Shown: positions 6,209 through 14,129, counted from the first letter of the stretch. The stretch: DNA of 14,396 nucleotides from JBMTVN01 sp046047235 (GCA_046047235.1 JBJOII010000111.1:1-14396), one strand, 5' to 3'. The notes: generated from the letters alone by a model not told the origin. Program-made: numbers and translations.

Positions 6209-6252
6209 AGCCGCGCCGGTGTCCCTGTGGGGGTGCTGGCGCGGTTTTGTTT
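6209..6252 (+). terminator. Intrinsic terminator of rpsA
   Basis: CCGCGCC (6211-6217) pairs perfectly with GGCGCGG (6238-6244), and the 20-nt interior can extend the stem through C-G and G-T pairs. TTTTGTTTATT follows at once (6245-6255). It starts 18 nt after the S1 stop codon and separates S1 from the mre genes. Confidence 0.85.
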
Positions 6253-6293
6253 ATTGGGGGGGTTATGAGTTGGGTGTGGGGTGCGGGGATATC

Positions 6294-6344
6294 GTTAATG
6301 CTCTAGGTTAATGCACTTGACCGTGTAGAGGGGGGGTCCTTAAG
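6294..6344 (+). promoter_or_regulatory. Putative mreB promoter region with a direct repeat
   Basis: GTTAATGC occurs twice, at 6294-6301 and 6307-6314, 13 bp apart. Directly after it, TTGACC (6317-6322) resembles a -35 element, but the best -10 (CTTAAG, 6339-6344, 16-bp spacer) matches only three positions. The terminator upstream and the long gene train downstream make a promoter between 6255 and 6368 likely; its exact elements are not clear. Confidence 0.35.
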
Positions 6345-6368
6345 CTGCGCGACCGTTAGGCACAATTC

Positions 6369-7397
6369 ATGTTCGCGCAACTTAAGAGCCTGTTTTCCAA
6401 CGACATTGGCATCGACCTCGGCACTGCGAACTCGCTTGTTTACGTTCGTGACCGGGGCATTGTGCTGCGTGAGCCTTCTGTCGTGGCGATTCAAGCTGGG
6501 ACCACGAATGTATTGGCGGTGGGGGACGAGGCCAAGCGGATGCTGGGTAGGACCCCGGGGAACATTGTGGCGATCCGTCCGATGAAGGACGGGGTGATTG
6601 CGGATTTTGAGATCACCGAGGCGATGTTGCGGCATTTCATCCAGAAGGTACATCATCGCAAGCTGATTGCTCCGCGGGTGGTTGTGGCGGTTCCGTCGGG
6701 GATTACCGAGGTGGAGAAGCGGGCGGTGAAGGATTCGGCGACGCATGCGGGGGCTCGGGAGGTGTATTTGATTGAGCAGCCGATGGCATCGGCGATTGGG
6801 GTGGGGTTACCGGTGCATGAGCCTGCGGGCAACATGATTGTGGATATTGGTGGTGGCACGTGTGAGATCGCCATCATCTCTTTGGCTGGCATTGTATTCA
6901 GCCGGAGTTTGCGTGTGGGAGGCGACGAGTTGGATGAGACGATCGTGGCCTACATGAAGCGTGCCTATAATTTAATGATTGGCGAACGTACCGCGGAGGA
7001 GATCAAGATTCGCATAGGCTCGGCCTATCCTTTAGAGGAGGAATTGACCTTGGAGGTCAAGGGCCGGGATTTGAGCACGGGTTTACCCAAGACTCTGACG
7101 GTTCGCTCGGAAGAAATTCGCGACGCTCTTAAGGAACCTTTGGCCAGCATATTGGAATCCATACGGATTACGCTGGAGCGGTGTCCGCCTGAATTGGCGG
7201 CGGACCTGGTGGATCGGGGGATTGTGATGGCGGGTGGTGGTGCTTTGCTGCGGGGGATTGACCGTTTAGTGGCAGAGGAGACCATGTTGCCGGTTCACAT
7301 TGCGGATGATCCGCTGACGGCGGTGGCGGAGGGTACTGGGAGAGTATTACAGGAGCTACAGTTCCTGAAGCGGGTGGCTTCATCGAGTCGGATCTGA
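6369..7397 (+). CDS. mreB: Rod-shape-determining actin homologue MreB
   Basis: The 342-residue protein has the standard MreB length and the three nucleotide-binding elements of the actin fold. These are phosphate 1 (DIGIDLGTANSLVYV, Asp16), phosphate 2 (DIGGGTCE from Asp159) and the adenosine motif (MAGGGALLRGID from Met287). AVPSGITEVEKRA and YLIEQPMASAIG are further family signatures. MreB forms ATP-dependent antiparallel filaments on the inner face of the membrane that orient the elongasome. Its N-terminus (FAQLKSLF) could form a membrane-binding helix, as in other Gram-negative MreBs. Phosphate 2 has Cys where Thr is common (GGGTCE rather than GGGTTE), a mild variation. TTAGG lies 8 nt before the ATG. 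It is the first gene of the cluster, with mreC 41 nt downstream. Confidence 0.97.
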   Translation: MFAQLKSLFSNDIGIDLGTANSLVYVRDRGIVLREPSVVAIQAGTTNVLAVGDEAKRMLGRTPGNIVAIRPMKDGVIADFEITEAMLRHFIQKVHHRKLIAPRVVVAVPSGITEVEKRAVKDSATHAGAREVYLIEQPMASAIGVGLPVHEPAGNMIVDIGGGTCEIAIISLAGIVFSRSLRVGGDELDETIVAYMKRAYNLMIGERTAEEIKIRIGSAYPLEEELTLEVKGRDLSTGLPKTLTVRSEEIRDALKEPLASILESIRITLERCPPELAADLVDRGIVMAGGGALLRGIDRLVAEETMLPVHIADDPLTAVAEGTGRVLQELQFLKRVASSSRI

Positions 7398-7438
7398 TCT
7401 TCGGCGCGGTTCACCGTTGGTTGAGAAGGTGAACTTGG

Positions 7439-8242
7439 ATGTCGAGGCGGCCATACTACATAGCCTTTGGCCTGGTGCTGTTGATGGTATTGACGGCGTT
7501 GAATCTGCCTGATGGGCAGGTGACGCGGTTCAAGCTGATCTGCGGCAGTGTTTTCGTGCCCATATTTGGGCTGGCTGGGTCATTGGAGAATGCGGCCGGG
7601 CAGGCGCGGAGCGCGTTGGTGCCGCGGTCGGAGCTCGTGCATGAGCTGGAGGTTTTACGTGGGACGAATGCGGCGATGGGGCTGGCGTTGGTTCAGGCGG
7701 AGGCGGTGCGGCAGGAGAATGAGCGGTTGAGGAGGCAGGTATTATGGCGGGGTCAGGTGCCGTGGAATTTACGGATGGCGCGGGTGATTGGGCATGATCC
7801 GTCGAACTGGTGGAGGTCGGTTTGGATAGATATGGGGAGTCGGGAATCGGTGGTGGTGGACATGCCTGTATTGACGGCGGACGGGTTGGTGGGGCGGGTA
7901 GCGGAGGTGGGTTATACGCGGTCGCGTGTGGTTTTGGTGGGGGATCCCAACTGTCGTTTTTCCGGTGTGGTGGTATCGACGAGGGACAAGGGGATTGTGA
8001 TTCCGGACGAGGCGAGTTTTGACCGGCAGGTGGTGAGGTTTACGTATGTTCCGTCGACGGGGACCTTGGAGCCGGGTGGGGAGGTGAGCACGAGTGGGGA
8101 TGGGGGCGTCTTTCCGAAGGGGGTTCCGGTGGGGCGGATTATTGATGTTTCGACGAACAGCTATGGTTTGTATTTGGAGGCTCGGGTTCGGCTGCATGTG
8201 AATTTGAACCGTTTGGAGGAGGTTTGGGTGATGTATCCATGA
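7439..8242 (+). CDS. mreC: Rod-shape-determining protein MreC
   Basis: This 267-residue protein has a short cytoplasmic end, one membrane helix (about residues 6-23), a coiled coil rich in Leu and Glu (about 64-103), and the periplasmic beta-barrel MreC domain to the end. Family signatures include ARVIGHDPSNWW, VLTADGLVGRV, VVLVGDPNCRF and GVPVGRI. MreC spans the membrane, binds PBP2 and is thought to switch the RodA-PBP2 synthase to its active state. AAGG (7426-7429) lies 9 nt before the ATG. Its stop overlaps the mreD start in an ATGA junction. The length is near the lower end of the family, with no long C-terminal extension. Confidence 0.94.
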   Translation: MSRRPYYIAFGLVLLMVLTALNLPDGQVTRFKLICGSVFVPIFGLAGSLENAAGQARSALVPRSELVHELEVLRGTNAAMGLALVQAEAVRQENERLRRQVLWRGQVPWNLRMARVIGHDPSNWWRSVWIDMGSRESVVVDMPVLTADGLVGRVAEVGYTRSRVVLVGDPNCRFSGVVVSTRDKGIVIPDEASFDRQVVRFTYVPSTGTLEPGGEVSTSGDGGVFPKGVPVGRIIDVSTNSYGLYLEARVRLHVNLNRLEEVWVMYP

Positions 8243-8805
8243 ACTGGCCTCGATCCATAACGATTTTGGTGGTGGCGTATCTGGCGATATTTTTGCAGAG
8301 CCACGTGGGGGTGGTGCGTCGGGTGCTGGGGGCGCAAGTGGACATTTTGCCATCGTTGATGGTGTATGCGGGTTTGGCGGCGAGTTTGCCGGCGGTGGCG
8401 TTGGTGGCGCTGGTGAGTGGTTTCTGGCTGGACTCGCTGTCGGCGAATCCGCTGGGGGTGAGTGTATTGCCGTTATTGGTGGCGGGGATGGTGGCGCATG
8501 TATTTCGTGGAGTGATTTTCCGTGGGGATTTGGGGATGCAGTATTTGTTGGGGTTAGGAGCGAGTTTGCTGGTGCCGTTGATGACGTTGGGTTTGTTGTT
8601 GGCGGCGGGGGAGGGTCCTCTATATGGGGGGTGGTTTGCGTGGCGCTGGGGGGTGGGGGCCGCGTTGGGGGGGCTATTCATGCCTTTGTTTTTCAGTGGT
8701 TTTGCGTTGTTGGACGGCGCATTGAATTACCGTCCTGAATCAGTTTCGTCGTTCCGTCCGGACCGGGAGATTGATCGTGGTCGAGACGCACATGCTCATC
8801 ATTGA
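8239..8805 (+). CDS. mreD: Rod-shape-determining membrane protein MreD
   Basis: The 188-residue protein is almost entirely hydrophobic, with five or six membrane helices, the typical MreD architecture, and sits directly after mreC. Recognition rests mainly on position, size and hydrophobicity, plus segments such as LPSLMVYAGL and GFWLDSLSANPLG, since MreD sequences are poorly conserved. It partners MreC and PBP2 in the elongasome. The ATG at 8239 overlaps the mreC TGA (ATGA), indicating translational coupling; a TTG at 8224 is the alternative start, and GGAGGAGG at 8216-8223 lies too close to it. The last 30 residues are polar and charged (RPDREIDRGRDAHAHH) and are encoded in DNA shared with the start of mrdA. 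Confidence 0.88.
   Translation: MNWPRSITILVVAYLAIFLQSHVGVVRRVLGAQVDILPSLMVYAGLAASLPAVALVALVSGFWLDSLSANPLGVSVLPLLVAGMVAHVFRGVIFRGDLGMQYLLGLGASLLVPLMTLGLLLAAGEGPLYGGWFAWRWGVGAALGGLFMPLFFSGFALLDGALNYRPESVSSFRPDREIDRGRDAHAHH
8765..8770 (+). promoter_or_regulatory. Ribosome binding site used to choose the mrdA start
   Basis: GGGAGA lies 6 nt before the in-frame GTG at 8777. TTG at 8771 would touch the site, and ATG at 8792 has no good motif. The site lies inside the mreD coding sequence. Confidence 0.45.
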
Positions 8806-10741
8806 CCAGCTAAAGAAGGGCGAGTTGCCGTTGCGCATCGTGGCTTTGGGTATCCTGGCCGGGATGGGTGTGTTGGCGGCTGGGTTGTTTCATGTGCAGG
8901 TGTTGTCGGCGAACCGGTATCGGACGAGTCAGGCGAGCCAGTCATTTCGGACTGTGCGTTTACCGGCGGTGCGCGGGCGGATTTTTGATGTGAACGGGAT
9001 GCCGTTGGCGGAGAACCGGCCGACGTATAACGTGAATCTGTATTTGGAGGAATTGAGGGAGTATTTCCAATCGAGTTACAAGGAGCAGACGGCGGGGCAG
9101 CGGTTATCGGTATCTGCGCGGGCGGCATTGGGGAGTGAGGTGAGGTATGGGGTGGTGAGTAATTTGGTGGATCAAGTGGGTGGGGCAATGGGGACGTCGT
9201 TGGGGGTGGATGAGCGGGAGTTTCGGCGGCATTACAATGAGCGGTTGGCGTTGCCGCTGATGGTGGCGAAGGATTTGGGTATGGTTGAGGTGGCGCGGTT
9301 TATGGAGCGTGGGGATGGGTTGCCGGGGTTGGAGTTGGAGGTGCAGTCGATGCGGACGTATCCGTATGGCAGCATGGCGGCGCATGTGCTGGGGCATTTG
9401 CGACGGGATGATCGTCCGCAGGACGAGGATGTATTTACGCGGTATAGCCTGCCGGATTTTCGTGGTGCGGCGGGGATTGAGGCGTATTGGGAGGGGGCAT
9501 TGGGAGGGAGGCCCGGGGTGAAGTCGGTATTGGTGAACAATTTGGGTTACCGGCATTCGGAGACGATTTGGGAGCCGGCTTTACCTGGGGCGAACATATT
9601 TTTGACGTTGGACGTGCGGGTGCAGAAGCGGGCGGAGGAGGTTTTACGGTCCCAGGGTGCGGAGACGCGGGGGGCGATTGTGGTGATGGATGTGGCGAGC
9701 GGGGATTTATTGGCGATGGCATCGGCGCCGACGTTTGACCCGAACGATTTTGTTCCGGGGATATCGACGGAGAAGTGGCAATTATTACTGGACGAGTATT
9801 TGGCGCCGCAGTTTAACCGGGCGACGGGGATGCATGCGCCGGGGTCGATATTCAAGATTGTGGTGGGGTTGGCTGCGTTGGAGTCGGGGACGTTGCGGCC
9901 GGACGAGATTTATCACAGTCCAGGTTATTATTTGCTGAGCACGGGCAATGGCAAGGGGCGGAAGATCAAGGACACGGCGAACGGGGGTATGCCGTCGGAC
10001 TTTGATTTCAGGAAGGCGTTCAAGTTATCGAGCAACGCGTATTTTGTTCATTATGGGTTGATGACGGGGTTGGACGACATTGTGGCGTTGGGGCAGCGGT
10101 TGCATTTGGGGGAGACGACGGGTTTGCCGGTGCCGCGGTCGCAGGAGTTGTCGGGGATTTTTCCGACACCGGACTGGCGGTCGAGGGAGCGTGGTGGTGC
10201 GTGGTATGACGGGGACACGGCGAATTTGTCGATTGGGCAGGGGTATATTGCAGTGACGCCGGTGCAGATGGCGGTGATGACGGCGGCGGTGGCGAACGGG
10301 GGGCGGGTTTTATGGCCGCGGCTGGTGGCTCGGGTGGAGCCGCAGGATGCGAAGCGTGCGGGGGAGGCGGTGACGTTGCCGCCCGGGCGGATGCGGGACC
10401 ATTTGGGGGTGTCGGAGCGGTCGTTGCGGATTGTGCGGGAGGCGATGTTGGCGGATGTGGAGGACAGGGATGGGACGGGGCGTCAGGCGGCGGTGGAGGG
10501 GTATCGTGTGGCGGCGAAGACGGGGACGGCCCAGGCGCGGAAGCGTGGTCGGATGGATCACATTACGTGGTTTGTGGCATTTGGGCCTTTTGAGGCGCCG
10601 GAGTATGCGGTGGTGGTGATGGTGGAGAGTGGTCGCAGTGGGGGTGAGACGTGTGCGCCGTTGGCGGGGGAGATGTTCAAGGTATTGCGTGATTTAAAAA
10701 CGAGGCCGTTGATGCGGCCGGAACTGGCGAGGGCGGATTAG
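8777..10741 (+). CDS. mrdA: Penicillin-binding protein 2, elongasome transpeptidase
   Basis: The 654-residue class B PBP begins with one membrane helix (about residues 20-42), then a pedestal/dimerisation domain with VRGRIFDVNGMPLAEN, then the transpeptidase domain from about residue 280. The active-site motifs are intact: SxxK as Ser357-IF-Lys360, SxN as Ser418-Ser419-Asn420, and KTG as Lys581-Thr582-Gly583. The stretch GDTANLSIGQGYIAVTPVQMA is diagnostic of PBP2 rather than the divisome PBP3. It cross-links new peptidoglycan in the periplasm with RodA, the next gene. Between SxxK and SxN there is no cysteine, so the zinc site described for E. coli PBP2 is not apparent. GTG 8777 is preferred for its ribosome site; ATG 8792 would remove five residues. 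It overlaps mreD by 29 nt and ends 2 nt before rodA. Confidence 0.95.
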   Translation: MVETHMLIIDQLKKGELPLRIVALGILAGMGVLAAGLFHVQVLSANRYRTSQASQSFRTVRLPAVRGRIFDVNGMPLAENRPTYNVNLYLEELREYFQSSYKEQTAGQRLSVSARAALGSEVRYGVVSNLVDQVGGAMGTSLGVDEREFRRHYNERLALPLMVAKDLGMVEVARFMERGDGLPGLELEVQSMRTYPYGSMAAHVLGHLRRDDRPQDEDVFTRYSLPDFRGAAGIEAYWEGALGGRPGVKSVLVNNLGYRHSETIWEPALPGANIFLTLDVRVQKRAEEVLRSQGAETRGAIVVMDVASGDLLAMASAPTFDPNDFVPGISTEKWQLLLDEYLAPQFNRATGMHAPGSIFKIVVGLAALESGTLRPDEIYHSPGYYLLSTGNGKGRKIKDTANGGMPSDFDFRKAFKLSSNAYFVHYGLMTGLDDIVALGQRLHLGETTGLPVPRSQELSGIFPTPDWRSRERGGAWYDGDTANLSIGQGYIAVTPVQMAVMTAAVANGGRVLWPRLVARVEPQDAKRAGEAVTLPPGRMRDHLGVSERSLRIVREAMLADVEDRDGTGRQAAVEGYRVAAKTGTAQARKRGRMDHITWFVAFGPFEAPEYAVVVMVESGRSGGETCAPLAGEMFKVLRDLKTRPLMRPELARAD

Positions 10742-10743
10742 GG

Positions 10744-11946
10744 ATGTTTGAGAGTTCACTTAATCCTCCGAAGTCGAAGCTCGACTGGCAGATGCTGGTT
10801 GCGGTTGCCGGTTTGATGCTGGTGGGTGCGGCGTTTATTCACAGTGCGAAGCCGGGGGGTGAGGATACGGCGTGGTATAATCTGACGGCGTTTCGGCAGG
10901 TGGTTTGGTTTGTGGTGGGGTCGGTGGCGGCGGTGGTAGTGATGGCGATTGACTATCGGCTACTGGCGCGGTGGTCGATGGTTTTGTATTGGCTGACGAT
11001 TTTGTTGTTGGTGGCGGTATTGATACCTGGGATTGGGCAGACGCACGGGTGGGGTGCCCGGCGTTGGATTGACATTGGGCCATTTGGGTTGCAGCCGTCT
11101 GAGTTTGCGAAGCTGTCGTGTATCTTATTGATGTCGCATCATTTGGGCCGGTCGAGGGAGGAGTTGCTGAGGTTGCCGGTATTTCTGCAGTCGCTGGGTC
11201 TGTTGTTATTGCCCTTTGTGTTGATTTTGAAGGAGCCGGATTTGGGGAGTGCGCTGGTGATTTTGCCGGTGGGGTTGGTGATGATGTTTGTGGCGGGTGT
11301 ATCGCGGCGGTATTTGGGTCGGATGGTTGGGGGGGTGGGGTTAGTGGTGGTTTTGCTGGTGGTGGATGTGATATTTGCGCCGCCGGGTTGGAGGCTGGTG
11401 AAGCTGGAGGATTATCAGCGGCGGAGGTTGCTGGTGTATTTTGGCCGGGATTTTTCTGCGGACAAGAAGACTGAGGCGGAGAAGAGGGCGGCCCGGTTGG
11501 AGCAGAAGAAGTATTCCTATAATGTGGATCAGGCGATGATATCCGTCGGGTCCGGGGGCATATGGGGCAAGGGATGGGGGCAGGGCCAGCAGATTTCGCT
11601 GGGTTATCTGCCCCGGGGGGTATCGCACAATGATTTCATCTTCTCCGTTATTGCTGAGGAGAAGGGATTCCTGGGAAGCATGGTGGTTGTCACGCTGTAT
11701 TCCGTGGTCCTGTTTTGCGGGATTCGGGTTGCGGGTCTGGCACGCGATCGCCTGGGCCAGCTTCTAGCGGCTGGAGTGGTCACCATGCTGTTTACCCATG
11801 TGTTTGTTAACATCGGCATGAACATACGCTTGATGCCAGTGACTGGGATACCGCTGCCCCTGCTGAGTTACGGGGGATCATCGGTGCTGTGTTCCATGAT
11901 CGCCATTGGCATTTTGCAAAACGTGTATCTCCATCATCGAGAGTGA
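10744..11946 (+). CDS. rodA: RodA, peptidoglycan glycosyltransferase of the SEDS family
   Basis: The 400-residue polytopic membrane protein has about ten helices and SEDS signatures: GARRWIDIG followed by QPSEFAKL, KEPDLGSAL with the likely catalytic Asp, GSGGIWGKGWGQG, NDFIFSVIAEEKGFLG, and PVTGIPLPLLSYGGSS. It polymerises lipid II into glycan strands and works as a complex with PBP2. The loop between YQRRRLLVYF and the GSGG motif (about residues 232-268) is about 15 residues longer than in E. coli and strongly charged (KKTEAEKRAARLEQKK). The usual LPEQHTDFIF motif is LPRGVSHNDFIF here. GAGGG inside the end of mrdA lies 10 nt before the ATG. From about position 11510 the codon habit changes: Leu is mainly CTG and many codons end in C, whereas the first two thirds of the gene use TTG and G-ended codons. 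Confidence 0.96.
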   Translation: MFESSLNPPKSKLDWQMLVAVAGLMLVGAAFIHSAKPGGEDTAWYNLTAFRQVVWFVVGSVAAVVVMAIDYRLLARWSMVLYWLTILLLVAVLIPGIGQTHGWGARRWIDIGPFGLQPSEFAKLSCILLMSHHLGRSREELLRLPVFLQSLGLLLLPFVLILKEPDLGSALVILPVGLVMMFVAGVSRRYLGRMVGGVGLVVVLLVVDVIFAPPGWRLVKLEDYQRRRLLVYFGRDFSADKKTEAEKRAARLEQKKYSYNVDQAMISVGSGGIWGKGWGQGQQISLGYLPRGVSHNDFIFSVIAEEKGFLGSMVVVTLYSVVLFCGIRVAGLARDRLGQLLAAGVVTMLFTHVFVNIGMNIRLMPVTGIPLPLLSYGGSSVLCSMIAIGILQNVYLHHRE

Positions 11947-11956
11947 GTGAAGCTTT

Positions 11957-13912
11957 ATGAGTGAACGCAGTTTTTCGCGGCGCCGGAGAGGCCCGCAACG
12001 ATTTCGCCCTACCAGGGGATTGAGCAAGCCGTCCGGACGGGAGGAAAATTCCTCCGGGGCCGTGGGTCGGCCGGATGTTACCGCAGCGGATCAGGCGGTG
12101 CAGGAGGTGATTTTTGACCAGTCGAGGCACAGTCGGGAGATTGCGCGTGCGGAGAATCGTGCGGCTGGTTTGCCGGCGGATCCGCCGCCGCCCCCGCCGT
12201 TGAAGCCACCTCCGGCGGAGAAGGCGGCGGGGCCGGTTGGGGAGTTTAAGCCGGTGCCGGTGAAGGATGCGCCGGCTCAGGGGATCGCGGAGCGGATTCG
12301 GACCGTAGCGGACAAGGTGATTCGCAAGGTGCAACGGATTGTGAAGCCGGTGCAGAAGCGGATTCACAAGGAAGTGGTGATCAACGCCGAGTCATTGGAG
12401 ACGCGGGTGGGTGTGTTGGAGGAGGGGAAGCTGGAGGAGTTCACCATTGAGCGCACGGGTGACGAGCGTTTGGTGGGGAGCATCTTCAAGGGGCGCATTC
12501 GCAATCTGGAGGACGGGTTGAAGGCTGCGTTCATTGACATTGGTTTTGAGAAGAACGCGTTCCTGCACTACTGGGATATTGTCCCGAACCAGTTTGACAG
12601 CAGTGTGGAGATTGTGGATCGGGGTTCGCGCAAGCGGGAGAAGCCGCGCATTACGCACAAGGACATTCCGAAGCTGTATCCTCCAGGGAAGGACATTGTG
12701 GTCCAGGTGACGAAGGGGCCGATTGGCACGAAGGGGCCCCGGGTGACGACGAACCTGGCTTTGCCGGGGCGGTATCTGGTTTTGCTGCCCAACTCGGACC
12801 AGAGTGGTATTTCAAGGAAGATCGAGAAGCAGGAAGAGCGTCTGCGTTTGAAGAAGATCCTTCGGGAGTTGAGCATTCCGGATGGGATGGGTGTGATTAT
12901 CCGGACGGTGGGTGAGGGTCAGCAGAAGCGATATTTTATTCGTGACCTTGCGTTGTTGCTCGACGAGTGGCGGCAGATTCAGGAGCGGATCAACACGCAG
13001 CCCTTGGCGACGTGTGTGTTTCGGGAGCCGGACTTGGTGGAGCGCACGGTGCGCGACTTCCTGACGGAGGATGTGGAGCGGATTGTGATCGACAGCCACC
13101 AGCATTTTGAGCGGGTGCGCGGGATGATTTCGAGGATATCCAAGCGGTCGGTGACCAAGGTGAAGTTGTATAGTGATTCGCAGCCTATCTTTGACCGGTT
13201 TGGGATTACGCGTCAGTTGGAGACGGCGTTTTCGCGTCAGGTCTTTCTGAAGAGCGGTGGTTACATCGTGATTGATGAGACTGAGGCGTTGGTGGCGATT
13301 GACGTCAACACCGGCAGGCACAAGAGTGCGGGCAAGGATCAGGAGTCCACCATTGTGAAAGTGAACCTGGAGGCGGCGGAGGAGATTTGCCGCCAGCTAC
13401 GTTTGCGCAACATGGGAGGTTTGATCGTGCTGGACTTCATTGACATGAAGTCGAGGCGTGACCAGCAGATGGTGTTTCAGCGGGTTCGGGATGGTTTGAG
13501 GCGTGACCGGGCCAAGACGCACATCCTGCCGATTTCGCAGCTGGGTCTGATGGAGATGACGCGTCAGCGCCATACTGAGAGTGTGCGTGAGTCGGTGACG
13601 GACGATTGTCCGTATTGCAGTGGTCGCGGCAAGGTGAAGAGTGCGGAGACCATGAGCGTTGAGATTCAGCGCAAGCTGCAGGAGATTCTGAAGAAGCGTG
13701 CGCGTGACGAGTCGGACTTCCAGTTGCGCATTGTGGTGCATCCGGTGGTATTGGATCGTTTGCGTGTGGAGGACGAGAAGCTCTTGATTGAGTTGGAGAA
13801 GCGGTATTTCGGGCGGTTGTCCTTCCGGGCGGACGGCAGTTTTCATGCTGAGCAGTTCAAGATTTTGAACGTCACCACGGGTGAGGAACTGGCGAACGTA
13901 CGATTGAGCTGA
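11957..13912 (+). CDS. rng: Ribonuclease E/G family endoribonuclease
   Basis: The 651-residue protein has a catalytic part from about residue 137 to the end, similar in length to RNase G (489 in E. coli). It comprises an S1-like RNA-binding region (SIFKGRIRNLEDGLKAAFIDIG), a sensor/RNase H-like region, and the DNase I-like catalytic core. Magnesium ligands are expected at Asp449 (VAIDVNTGR) and Asp493 (GLIVLDFIDM). The zinc-link is Cys551-PY-Cys554 (CPYCSGRGK). It should cut single-stranded AU-rich RNA near 5' monophosphates and act in rRNA maturation and mRNA turnover. The first 136 residues are an extra, low-complexity segment: Arg-rich start (SRRRRG), a run of prolines, then a Lys/Arg-rich helix; it is absent from E. 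coli RNase G. There is no long C-terminal scaffold as in RNase E, so I use rng. The gene starts 10 nt after rodA. In E. coli rng also lies downstream of mreBCD. Confidence 0.94.
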   Translation: MSERSFSRRRRGPQRFRPTRGLSKPSGREENSSGAVGRPDVTAADQAVQEVIFDQSRHSREIARAENRAAGLPADPPPPPPLKPPPAEKAAGPVGEFKPVPVKDAPAQGIAERIRTVADKVIRKVQRIVKPVQKRIHKEVVINAESLETRVGVLEEGKLEEFTIERTGDERLVGSIFKGRIRNLEDGLKAAFIDIGFEKNAFLHYWDIVPNQFDSSVEIVDRGSRKREKPRITHKDIPKLYPPGKDIVVQVTKGPIGTKGPRVTTNLALPGRYLVLLPNSDQSGISRKIEKQEERLRLKKILRELSIPDGMGVIIRTVGEGQQKRYFIRDLALLLDEWRQIQERINTQPLATCVFREPDLVERTVRDFLTEDVERIVIDSHQHFERVRGMISRISKRSVTKVKLYSDSQPIFDRFGITRQLETAFSRQVFLKSGGYIVIDETEALVAIDVNTGRHKSAGKDQESTIVKVNLEAAEEICRQLRLRNMGGLIVLDFIDMKSRRDQQMVFQRVRDGLRRDRAKTHILPISQLGLMEMTRQRHTESVRESVTDDCPYCSGRGKVKSAETMSVEIQRKLQEILKKRARDESDFQLRIVVHPVVLDRLRVEDEKLLIELEKRYFGRLSFRADGSFHAEQFKILNVTTGEELANVRLS

Positions 13913-13976
13913 GGTCAAAAGAGCTTCTGTCTGGGGTGATTACATAGCTCTGTTGGAAGGATGCTCGTGTGGTATC

Positions 13977-14008
13977 ACGCGGCGAACGGGATTCCGTTCG
14001 CCGCGTTT
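13977..14008 (+). terminator. Stem-loop terminator after rng
   Basis: CGCGGCGAACGG (13978-13989) pairs perfectly with CCGTTCGCCGCG (13994-14005) around the loop GATT, with one more A-T pair outside. Only three T follow (14006-14008), so release may be less efficient than at the rpsA terminator. It lies 65 nt after the rng stop and should end the mre-rng transcript. Because the stem is symmetrical it may also block transcription from the other side. Confidence 0.7.
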
Positions 14009-14018
14009 CCATTGGTGA

Positions 14019-14064
14019 CCTCGTACGGATTATTGGGACAGGTGTCGCGATAATCCGTACGGGG
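14019..14064. repeat. Long inverted repeat between rng and the DUF5060 gene
   Basis: The arm 14019-14033 pairs with 14050-14064 over 15 positions (14 Watson-Crick, one T-G), including the perfect 12-mer CGTACGGATTAT with ATAATCCGTACG. The 16-nt loop itself contains GAC-AGGT-GTC. No T-run follows. It sits 10 bp past the terminator stem and about 65 bp before the next gene. It could be an operator, a second termination or RNA-stability element, or a dispersed palindrome. Confidence 0.7.
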
Positions 14065-14129
14065 TTGGGATGGTGGTGGTTGAAGGAAGAGGTTTCCGGA
14101 CGGGGAACATGGGAGTATGAAGGGGAGGT

